DNA from: Methanocorpusculum sp. | Lineage (GTDB): Archaea; Halobacteriota; Methanomicrobia; Methanomicrobiales; Methanocorpusculaceae | Assembly (NCBI GenBank): GCA_030539595.1 | Contig: JAUNXW010000028.1 | Span: 1-13,518, forward strand | Direction: 5' to 3' | Length of the DNA stretch: 13,518 nucleotides | Part shown: piece after piece, positions 6,473 to 11,692 of the stretch | Layout of the letters: each line of letters starts with the position of its first letter | Position numbering within the stretch: the stretch's first letter is position 1 | Position numbers and translations under genes: made by a program | Notes under the pieces: generated by a model | The model's input: only the letters and a program-made list of their open reading frames with translations | Databases searched by the model: none | Told to the model about the DNA's origin: nothing

Positions 6473-6688
6473 GTTTGCGGTTCACTTTTTCATCACTCGC
6501 GAGAAGAGCGAAAACCTATCCCTCTGATTAAAAATACACTAAATCTTATCGTAGCAATACACCCAGAAGAGCAAGACATAAGGGCTTGCATATAGTGATA
6601 CACCCAACACTAAAAAGATTACAATACAACTTTGATTTGCATCTGCAAACTCGATAAAAGATTAAAATTGAGATGTATAATTATAAGA

Positions 6689-6955
6689 TTAATGCTCTGC
6701 AACAACGGGGCTTGTTGTTTCCTGAGCAAAAGAGGTCTGCTGTTTTTTCATAGTTGCCCTCATCTCGCTTGCGATTTCGTTACCGAGTGTTAAAAGTGCA
6801 ACACGGTGAAGGTTTTTATTTTTGTGGATGTGAATCGGGGAAATATGAAGTGCGTCGTATTCTTCGGTTGGTACTGTATTGTTTGATACAAATTCATAGT
6901 ATTTCTTAATCTGTACCATTAACATATGTAAGTGTAGTAGTTCTTCTTTCTGCAT
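6689..6955 (-). CDS. UPF0058 family protein
   Basis: A small archaeal protein of unknown function. Read from the ATG at 6955 it has 88 residues and begins MQKEELLHLHMLMVQIKKYYE, the usual N-terminus of the family, followed by the histidine-rich HISPIHIHKNKNLH (residues 37-50) and the conserved helix RVALLTLGNEIASEM. A GTG four codons further upstream keeps the frame open, but it lies within the Shine-Dalgarno sequence GAGGTG (6965-6970), which is correctly spaced for the ATG at 6955, so the ATG is preferred. The gene stands alone on the minus strand, with noncoding DNA on both sides and an ADP-ribosylglycohydrolase gene diverging from it. The fold is probably mostly helical; no catalytic role can be assigned. 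Confidence 0.9.
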   Translation of the reverse strand: MQKEELLHLHMLMVQIKKYYEFVSNNTVPTEEYDALHISPIHIHKNKNLHRVALLTLGNEIASEMRATMKKQQTSFAQETTSPVVAEH

Positions 6956-7031
6956 TTTACAAGTCACCTCTATTGTAAAAAATTGTCACTAATTAATTCT
7001 GTCAATATCTGTTCTTATAGGTTATTCGTCA

Positions 7032-7041
7032 CCTTTATATC
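7032..7041 (-). promoter_or_regulatory. TATA box for the UPF0058 gene
   Basis: The minus strand reads GATATAAAGG, predicting transcription from about 7010 and a leader of roughly 55 bases containing the Shine-Dalgarno site. A second possible TATA (CTATAAGAA, 7012-7020) lies downstream. The choice between the two cannot be made from sequence. Confidence 0.4.
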
Positions 7042-7054
7042 TTAGAAGATTTAC

Positions 7055-7079
7055 GGCATGATTTCACGGGGAGCATGCC
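7055..7079. repeat. Inverted repeat GGCATG/CATGCC in the divergent promoter region
   Basis: Six-base perfect arms (7055-7060 and 7074-7079) are separated by 13 bases, so arm centres are 19 bases apart, close to two helical turns. It lies just upstream of the UPF0058 TATA element and about 100 bases upstream of the ADP-ribosylglycohydrolase TATA, a position suited to an activator or shared regulator. No transcription evidence is available. Confidence 0.35.
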
Positions 7080-7178
7080 CTGCAATTCGTTGTCTGCGGC
7101 GTCTAATTAACCTAAACTCAATTGAAACGCCCCCAATAATTTGCGCGACAAAATGCCTTTATAGATGTATTGGAACAA

Positions 7179-7187
7179 GTTTATATG
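7179..7187 (+). promoter_or_regulatory. TATA box for the ADP-ribosylglycohydrolase gene
   Basis: GTTTATATG is centred about 27 bases before the GTG start at 7210. Archaeal transcription begins about 25-27 bases after the TATA centre, so the start codon would be at or near the 5' end of the message. This agrees with the lack of any Shine-Dalgarno site and favours GTG 7210 as the true start. Confidence 0.5.
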
Positions 7188-7209
7188 TTATTAATTCAGA
7201 CTCAATATC

Positions 7210-8046
7210 GTGTACAACAAAATAGCCGGAGCTATTTTCGGCGCTGCTGCAGGAGACGCTGTTGGATGTTCGTTTGAGGGAATGTCTGCCGACGAAAAAA
7301 GAGTGCCGGAAATTTCAGGCGGTGGAATATTTTCGCTTCCTGCGGGAAGTGTAACGGACGACACTTATATGACGATAGCGCTTGCAGAAACTTATCTTGA
7401 ATACAAAAAATTCGATAGAGATAGATTTTTGAAAAAAGTCACCCTTGCAATTCGCAGCTATGGAAAAACATTCGGGCGGACAACAAAAACAATCTCGGCT
7501 TTATCGGAGCAGGGATGTTTTTCTGACTTAGCATCGGACGCGGTAAATAAAATATTTGAATGTGAGACCAATGGAAGTGTAATGAGAACAATTCCCGTAG
7601 GTCTTGTACCCTGCGATACAGAAAACGAAGCAAGAAGAGTTTCCGCGTTTACACATTCTGGAAAAGAAGCCTGCGACGCATCTGCGGCTGTTTCGTCTGC
7701 AGCGCATCAGCTATTAATGGGTGCTTCAAAATCAGAAATACTCAGCGCAATCCCTGAAAAATATCTGTCCTGCGAACTTATCCCGTCGGTTTCTGCACTT
7801 GAATCAACCGCCTGCGCATTTGACTGTTTCTTCAAAGGTTCTGACTACGTAGACGTAATCAGACGCGCAATTTGTCTTGGTGGAGATACGGATACAATTG
7901 GTGCAATTGCAGGAGGACTTGCGGGAATTTTTTACGGTTACGAAAGTATCCCAAAAAAATGGATTGATTCTATTATTATTAAAAATGAACTTGAGGAGAT
8001 TTCAAAAGGACTTACGTTGGCACATTGTGCATCTCAACAAGTTTGA
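7210..8046 (+). CDS. ADP-ribosylglycohydrolase (DraG/ARH) family protein
   Basis: A 278-residue protein of the all-helical DraG/ARH family, which removes ADP-ribose from proteins or small molecules using two magnesium ions. The family pattern is complete: IAGAIFGAAAGDAVG at residues 5-19, TDDT at 49-52 (metal ligands), RTTKTISAL and NGSVMRTIPVGL in the middle, THSGKEACDAS with the helix that follows, and GGDTDTIGAIAGGLAG at 224-239 (second metal motif). Nothing essential appears missing. The start is GTG; the MYNKIAGAIFGAAAGD N-terminus fits the family. No ADP-ribosyltransferase or nitrogenase gene is in the window, so the substrate is unknown; a link to DraG-type nitrogen regulation cannot be claimed. 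The 3' end overlaps the convergent UPF0179 gene by 35 bases. Confidence 0.92.
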   Translation: MYNKIAGAIFGAAAGDAVGCSFEGMSADEKRVPEISGGGIFSLPAGSVTDDTYMTIALAETYLEYKKFDRDRFLKKVTLAIRSYGKTFGRTTKTISALSEQGCFSDLASDAVNKIFECETNGSVMRTIPVGLVPCDTENEARRVSAFTHSGKEACDASAAVSSAAHQLLMGASKSEILSAIPEKYLSCELIPSVSALESTACAFDCFFKGSDYVDVIRRAICLGGDTDTIGAIAGGLAGIFYGYESIPKKWIDSIIIKNELEEISKGLTLAHCASQQV

Positions 8047-8473
8047 GATTCTTTTTGCCTTTGGGACACATTTCTGTGTATGAACCGAGAACCTCTAATA
8101 CAACATATCTTGAGCCTTCTTCCATACCGTCAGGGTGACAGAAAGCATATCCTTTGCAGAATTCATCGTCGCAGACGGGTTTGTATGTGATTCTCGTTCT
8201 CCTTGTTGCCTGACTTGTTGGAATTACACACGTCATACTTGTCTCAGAAACTTCTACAGCTTTTGCCCCGCCTTCGTGAAGAGCGCATTCGTGTTTTGTC
8301 TTGCGCACCTCACAGACTTTGTATCTTCTGCCTTCTTTCAGTTTGGCATTGTGGCAGACTTTTACAACTTTACAGTTCTCGCAGGCTTTGTCTTTTCCGG
8401 CGTAAACGAATTCAGCTCCTTCTGTTGCGAGAATAGAGCCGACTATTGTTACAATTTTTTCATCTTCGTCCAT
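8012..8473 (-). CDS. UPF0179 family cysteine-rich protein
   Basis: A 153-residue archaeal protein of unknown function, of normal length for the family. It has ten cysteines (31, 34, 40, 54, 63, 82, 101, 106, 112, 136). Residues 31-75 and 101-148 look like two copies of one unit: C-x5-C-H, then EG-x-RY-x-V-x-EV, then a Cys seven residues later and a closing VE(V/M). The offset is 72-73 residues. This suggests two similar metal sites, zinc or iron-sulfur, but no metal is known to me. The ATG follows the egsA stop by 2 bases, with GAGGAG at 8479-8484, so it is co-translated with egsA. Its last 35 bases overlap the ADP-ribosylglycohydrolase gene on the other strand. Confidence 0.92.
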   Translation of the reverse strand: MDEDEKIVTIVGSILATEGAEFVYAGKDKACENCKVVKVCHNAKLKEGRRYKVCEVRKTKHECALHEGGAKAVEVSETSMTCVIPTSQATRRTRITYKPVCDDEFCKGYAFCHPDGMEEGSRYVVLEVLGSYTEMCPKGKKNLKLVEMHNVPT

Positions 8474-8475
8474 TT

Positions 8476-9558
8476 TTACTCCTCGTATAATTTGGCTACC
8501 GCTGTTTGAGCTGTCTTTAATGAAATATCTTCATCAAAAATAGTATATCTTTCGGGTCTTATCTCTCTTGCACGCATAATTGCTTCAACAATTACTTCAT
8601 CTGAAATACCAAGTTCCTTAGGGGTTGTCGGCGCGCCGATAATTTTAAGCGAACTGCGTATTTTTTTCCAGTCGCCTCCATGAAGATACATACTTATGAT
8701 TGCTCCAACACCGCATGCTTCACCGTGAAGGGCTTTTTTCGGCGCAAGTTTTTCAAGCATGTGGGCAAATTTGTGCTCTCCGCCCGAAGCGGGGCGAGAA
8801 CTTCCCGCAATACTCATTGCAATACCCGAAGCAAACAGCGCTTTCATTACAATCCATGCGGCGTTTTCATCGAACTTTTTGATTTTTTCCGCGCTGTCGA
8901 CCATTAACTCTGCGGTAATCATCGAAAGAGTCTCCGCATATTCGCTGATTTTTTCACCGGTCTTGTTTTTGGAAAGTTCCCAGTCCATAATTGCGGTGTA
9001 GTTTGCAACCATATCAGCGTAGCCGGCCGCCATTAATCTGCGCGGTGCCTGAGATAAAATTCCGGTATCTGCGACAATTGCAAGAGGCGGGTGAGCGGAA
9101 ACGCTCACTGAACCGTCATCTGTTGAAATCGACGCACGAGAAGATGCAATCCCATCATGAGATGCTGCCGTTGGAACACTGATAAACTGAATGTCAAGGT
9201 TGTATGATACAATTTTTGCCGTATCGATTACTCTTCCTCCGCCGACACCGATTAAAAGCGCGGCGTCTATTGATTTTGCGTATCCTTCAACGCGCTCGAT
9301 TTCATCGTATGTGATTTCGCCGACTTCAAGAGAGTAAACAATTTTGTCTTTCAGGAGTGCAAGAACTTTTTTTCCGACGGTCTTCATTGTGTGTCCGCCA
9401 GATAGAACCAAGAGGTTTCCGGAAATCCCCAAATCATCGACTATAATAGGTAACTGCTTTAATACGTCATGTCCTGCGGCAACATCTCTTGGCATTTGAA
9501 TCCAGAGGGATTTGTCAAAGGTTTTATTCTTTAGTATCCTATTAGTTTTAGTAATCAT
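8476..9558 (-). CDS. egsA: sn-glycerol-1-phosphate dehydrogenase [NAD(P)+]
   Basis: A 360-residue enzyme that reduces dihydroxyacetone phosphate to sn-glycerol-1-phosphate, which sets the stereochemistry of archaeal membrane lipids. It belongs to the iron/zinc polyol dehydrogenase superfamily. Motifs seen are SLWIQMPRDVAAGH near the N-terminus, the nucleotide-binding GGGRVIDTAK (106-115), VPTAASHDGIASS (128-140), and the three metal ligands D182 (in GYADMVANYTA), H262 (in GGEHKFAH) and H278 (in LHGEACG). The first 13 residues extend a little beyond typical homologues, but no alternative start codon lies closer, so the ATG at 9558 is kept. UPF0179 follows in the same operon. A DUF63 gene diverges with only 11 bases between start codons, so the egsA promoter must lie inside that gene. 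Confidence 0.96.
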   Translation of the reverse strand: MITKTNRILKNKTFDKSLWIQMPRDVAAGHDVLKQLPIIVDDLGISGNLLVLSGGHTMKTVGKKVLALLKDKIVYSLEVGEITYDEIERVEGYAKSIDAALLIGVGGGRVIDTAKIVSYNLDIQFISVPTAASHDGIASSRASISTDDGSVSVSAHPPLAIVADTGILSQAPRRLMAAGYADMVANYTAIMDWELSKNKTGEKISEYAETLSMITAELMVDSAEKIKKFDENAAWIVMKALFASGIAMSIAGSSRPASGGEHKFAHMLEKLAPKKALHGEACGVGAIISMYLHGGDWKKIRSSLKIIGAPTTPKELGISDEVIVEAIMRAREIRPERYTIFDEDISLKTAQTAVAKLYEE

Positions 9559-9569
9559 GGTGATCTACC

Positions 9570-10403
9570 TTGTTCGATGATATTTACCAGTGGATTGTGG
9601 GGCTTGAGGCTTCAACATACACAGTAGTTCAGACTATTCTTTATGCGTGTTTAGTCCTTATTGGATTATTCCTGCTTTACAAATGGCTCAAGAAAGTAAA
9701 TATACCTGTTGATACTACTTTTATTCTGAGTTCGATAACATACGTGGTTTTCGGAGCGATTTTACGCGCTGTTGAAGATACGGGTATGATTCCAGACCCT
9801 TGGTGGATTTTGTTTATAACACCGCAGGTTTATATTCTGACAGCGATTTATGCAGCTGTGATGCTGTTTATTTCTTATACTCTTCAGAAGAAGAAAAAGG
9901 TTATCTCATACACGACGCCGTATATTCTTGGAGCTGTTGTTCCCTCAATACTTGTGTTTGGTATGATGTGCGGGTTCGGAGTTTCTCAGAGCAATGTTGA
10001 TTTAGTTGGAGGAATTATTGTTCTTGCAATAGGTGCGGCTTCTGCTGTTCTTCTCTGGGCACTTTTGAGATATGTTTTCCGCTGGGAGTATGCGAGCCGT
10101 CCGCTTTATGTTGCGCTCATTGCAAGTCATATGCTTGATGCGTCCGCGACTTCTTTTGCGATAGCTTTCAGGAATTATTACGAACAGCATGTTTTGGGTG
10201 GAACGCTTATTGAGCTGACGGGAACTCCATATATTATGTTTGCTTTGAAGATTGCTGTGCTGATTCCTGCAGTCTGGATTCTTGAACAGTTTAAAAAAGA
10301 CGAGAAGATGGATATGCTGTGGCATTTGGTGATTGTTGCGATGATTGTTGTGGGGCTTGGACCTGGTATCAGAGATATGCTCAGGATGATATTCTGCGTC
10401 TGA
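9570..10403 (+). CDS. DUF63 family integral membrane protein
   Basis: A 277-residue, very hydrophobic protein of the archaeal DUF63 family, function unknown. About eight membrane segments are visible: residues 18-40, 50-68, 78-105, 112-136, 143-170, 178-200, 218-240 and 249-275. Conserved-looking polar residues lie in or near the membrane: RAVED (66-70), SHMLDASAT (186-193), ELTGTP (215-220) and GLGPGIRD (262-269). These may line an active or binding site. The start is TTG; the frame closes just upstream, and the first internal ATG is too far in. GGTGAT at 9559-9564 could be a weak ribosome-binding site. It diverges from egsA, and an oligo-T tract follows the stop codon. Confidence 0.9.
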   Translation: MFDDIYQWIVGLEASTYTVVQTILYACLVLIGLFLLYKWLKKVNIPVDTTFILSSITYVVFGAILRAVEDTGMIPDPWWILFITPQVYILTAIYAAVMLFISYTLQKKKKVISYTTPYILGAVVPSILVFGMMCGFGVSQSNVDLVGGIIVLAIGAASAVLLWALLRYVFRWEYASRPLYVALIASHMLDASATSFAIAFRNYYEQHVLGGTLIELTGTPYIMFALKIAVLIPAVWILEQFKKDEKMDMLWHLVIVAMIVVGLGPGIRDMLRMIFCV

Positions 10404-10408
10404 GTTAA

Positions 10409-10423
10409 TTTTTTATTTTTTTT
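10409..10423 (+). terminator. Oligo-T terminator after the DUF63 gene
   Basis: Six bases after the TGA stop there are 14 T in 15 positions, broken by one A, with no stem-loop before them. This is the usual form of archaeal intrinsic termination signals. Confidence 0.6.
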
Positions 10424-10497
10424 GTCCGCCTATTAAGTTCAGAATAATCACACCCAACTGATTCACGTAACGATTGGGCAATCTCCCATTGACAATC

Positions 10498-10509
10498 TAA
10501 AAGTCATAG
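10498..10509 (+). repeat. 12-base direct repeat, copy 1 (TAAAAGTCATAG)
   Basis: Lies just upstream of the TATA-like element of the two-winged-helix regulator gene. An identical copy occurs at 11242-11253, in the only other noncoding gap flanking that gene. It may be a shared regulatory site, though coincidence cannot be excluded. Confidence 0.3.
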
Positions 10510-10515
10510 AGAATG

Positions 10516-10525
10516 TTTTTAATAT
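10516..10525 (+). promoter_or_regulatory. TATA-like element for the regulator gene
   Basis: TTTTTAATAT centred near 10521 predicts transcription from about 10547, only a dozen bases before the ATG. No Shine-Dalgarno site precedes the start, in keeping with a nearly leaderless message. Confidence 0.4.
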
Positions 10526-10532
10526 CTTAAGA

Positions 10533-10547
10533 CTTACATTATGTAAG
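10533..10547. promoter_or_regulatory. Palindromic operator candidate in the regulator promoter
   Basis: CTTACAT and ATGTAAG are perfect 7-base arms around a single central T. The palindrome sits between the TATA-like element and the predicted transcription start of a winged-helix regulator gene, where bound protein would block polymerase. Autoregulation is the simplest reading. Confidence 0.5.
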
Positions 10548-10558
10548 CAGATTTTAGC

Positions 10559-11212
10559 ATGTTTGATCAGGACAGTTTACCAAATTTACTGGATATTCTC
10601 GGCAACAGGAACAGACGCAGAATATTGGAACTACTTCATCAGAAACCCTGTTTCGTAACTGAAATTTCAGACAGACTGCTTATAAATCCGAAAGCGGTTA
10701 TAGAACATCTCGCAATAATGCAGAAAGAGGAACTCATCTCTTCTTATCAGGATGATAAGCGCCGCAAATACTATTACATAACACAAAATTTTACTCTGTC
10801 GGTCAAAATAAACAGACAGGAAAATACTCCGCAAACAGAAGATGAAACTCTTCCACCGCTGATTAATAAAATATCGATGATACGCAGACTTCTGGACTCA
10901 AGAGAAAAACTCATCGAACATCTTGAGGGAATCGAAAAAGACCTCGACGACATGATGAATGATGTCATTGTTAACGGCCGCTCGGTTTTCCAGAACAACA
11001 TTGAAGCAGAACTGCTGCTCGCACTGGTTTATTCACCGCTTACGCCGATAGAACTATCCGATACAAGCGGTCGAAGTATACCCGAAGTAACAGCTGCGTT
11101 AAGAACACTTTCCGCAAAAGGATATGTGGAGTCAGAAGGCGGAAGATATCATATAACCGCAATCCCTGAAACACCTCAGACGGAAACAGCCAATCTTTCA
11201 ACTCAGATTTAA
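10559..11212 (+). CDS. ArsR-like transcriptional regulator with two winged-helix domains
   Basis: A 217-residue DNA-binding protein. Residues 11-84 form an ArsR-type winged helix: RNRRRILELLHQKPCFVTEI, recognition helix NPKAVIEHLAIMQKEELI, and a wing with DDKRRKYYYI. A charged helix at about 100-137 could be a coiled-coil dimer element. Residues 146-200 form a second, shorter winged helix: ELLLALVYSPLTPIELSDTS, IPEVTAALRTLSAKGYVES, GGRYHI. No cysteine pair typical of metal-sensing ArsR proteins is seen (C31 is the only cysteine), so the signal is unlikely to be a thiol-bound metal. The gene is preceded by a TATA-like element and a perfect palindrome, suggesting autoregulation. Its targets are unknown; the divergent or flanking gaps are candidates. 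Confidence 0.87.
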   Translation: MFDQDSLPNLLDILGNRNRRRILELLHQKPCFVTEISDRLLINPKAVIEHLAIMQKEELISSYQDDKRRKYYYITQNFTLSVKINRQENTPQTEDETLPPLINKISMIRRLLDSREKLIEHLEGIEKDLDDMMNDVIVNGRSVFQNNIEAELLLALVYSPLTPIELSDTSGRSIPEVTAALRTLSAKGYVESEGGRYHITAIPETPQTETANLSTQI

Positions 11213-11221
11213 GTTTGATAT

Positions 11222-11230
11222 TATATAAAT
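11222..11230 (+). promoter_or_regulatory. TATA box for the small cysteine-rich gene
   Basis: TATATAAAT is the best TATA match in the window. It predicts transcription from about 11252 and a leader of roughly 95 bases before the ATG at 11347. Confidence 0.45.
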
Positions 11231-11241
11231 CGATTTTATAA

Positions 11242-11253
11242 TAAAAGTCATAG
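11242..11253 (+). repeat. 12-base direct repeat, copy 2 (TAAAAGTCATAG)
   Basis: Identical to 10498-10509. Here it spans the predicted transcription start of the small cysteine-rich gene, downstream of its TATA box, whereas copy 1 lies upstream of the regulator's TATA element. Confidence 0.3.
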
Positions 11254-11267
11254 GATTATTTTTGACC

Positions 11268-11336
11268 TTGGGGTACAACACATTTTCCAAAATTGAACAA
11301 TCCCCCAACCCTCATCTTAATATTTTTTGAAGATGA
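11268..11336 (+). promoter_or_regulatory. Structured 5' leader (two hairpins) before the small cysteine-rich gene
   Basis: TTGGGG at 11268-11273 pairs with CCCCAA at 11303-11308 and encloses a smaller ATTTT/AAAAT repeat (11282-11293). A second stem, TCATCTT at 11312-11318 with AAGATGA at 11330-11336, ends 10 bases before the ATG and would partly cover the ribosome landing region. The arrangement could form a cis-acting RNA switch, but the stems are short and AT-rich. Confidence 0.35.
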
Positions 11337-11346
11337 ATTACATATT

Positions 11347-11691
11347 ATGTCAAGACACCTTTCCGAATACGATATTGCTCTTTTACTGAAACTCGCTCCC
11401 GAGTGTAACTCGCTTATGTGCAGCAAATCAGAATCGAATTTCCGTTCGATTTTGCCCCCCGTCGGAAATCATTTCGCAAAGGATGCGGATGATTTTGCCA
11501 GACGTCTCAACGGATTAAGTCAGGACGAATTTGTTTACCTGATAGACTTAGTCAGATGCGGAAAAGAGGGAATCGGATGTCTTCCTACAGAATGTGCGGA
11601 AGTTCTTATTGAAATAACAATTGAAAGAGTTGGTTCTGAAGCCGCAAACGAACTTTACGCTCTTTACGAAGAAGGAAACACCTGCGAGTAA
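11347..11691 (+). CDS. Small cysteine-containing protein of unknown function
   Basis: A 114-residue soluble protein read from the ATG at 11347. A TTG at 11293 keeps the frame open, but the extra 18 residues (NNPPTLILIFFEDELHI) overlap leader hairpins and look non-conserved in character, so the ATG is preferred. I do not recognise a named family. It is mostly helical and acidic, with six cysteines at 20, 25, 71, 78, 83 and 113. Notable segments are LLLKLAPECNSLMC, RSILPPVGNHFAKDADDF and LVRCGKEGIGCLPTEC. C20/C25 and C71/C78/C83 could hold a metal or form disulfides, but the spacing matches no motif I can name. It has its own promoter, follows a winged-helix regulator, and converges on mobA with one base between stop codons. 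A T5 run near 11702-11706, inside mobA, may terminate it. Confidence 0.75.
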   Translation: MSRHLSEYDIALLLKLAPECNSLMCSKSESNFRSILPPVGNHFAKDADDFARRLNGLSQDEFVYLIDLVRCGKEGIGCLPTECAEVLIEITIERVGSEAANELYALYEEGNTCE

Positions 11692-11692
11692 A

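Larger units (their letters stand above)
6311..6688. other. 378-base noncoding gap between elp3 and the UPF0058 gene
   Basis: No credible gene is seen on either strand. The gap holds the elp3 promoter region, a dense cluster of inverted repeats at 6391-6472, a self-complementary TCGCGA-containing stretch near 6497-6504, two copies of ATACACCCA (6557-6565 and 6598-6606) with a GCAAG/CTTGC pair between them, and a palindrome with TTTGCA/TGCAAA arms at 6636-6649. No tRNA pattern or CRISPR-like periodicity is present. Confidence 0.6.

Noticed and set aside
6396..6502. C/D box guide RNA on the minus strand (GTGATGA near 6496-6502 and CTGA near 6404-6407).
   Set aside because: The boxes are about 100 bases apart, well beyond the usual archaeal C/D RNA length, and no convincing internal D'/C' pair was found.
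6541..6660. CRISPR or transposon-end interpretation of the ATACACCCA copies.
   Set aside because: Only two 9-base copies exist, with no regular spacing, no target-site duplication and no cas or transposase gene nearby.
6956..6967. GTG start four codons upstream for UPF0058.
   Set aside because: It overlaps the Shine-Dalgarno sequence that is correctly placed for the ATG at 6955, and family members start with M-x-K-E-E-L.
7210..8046. A DraG nitrogenase-regulation or toxin-antitoxin ADP-ribosylation system.
   Set aside because: No ADP-ribosyltransferase, DraT, nif gene or partner gene lies in the window; the neighbours are UPF0058 and UPF0179, so the system-level claim is unsupported.
11293..11346. 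TTG at 11293 as an upstream start for the small cysteine-rich protein.
   Set aside because: The added residues look like translated noncoding sequence, the region forms inverted repeats, and an in-frame ATG follows at 11347. It could be revived by proteomic or comparative evidence.
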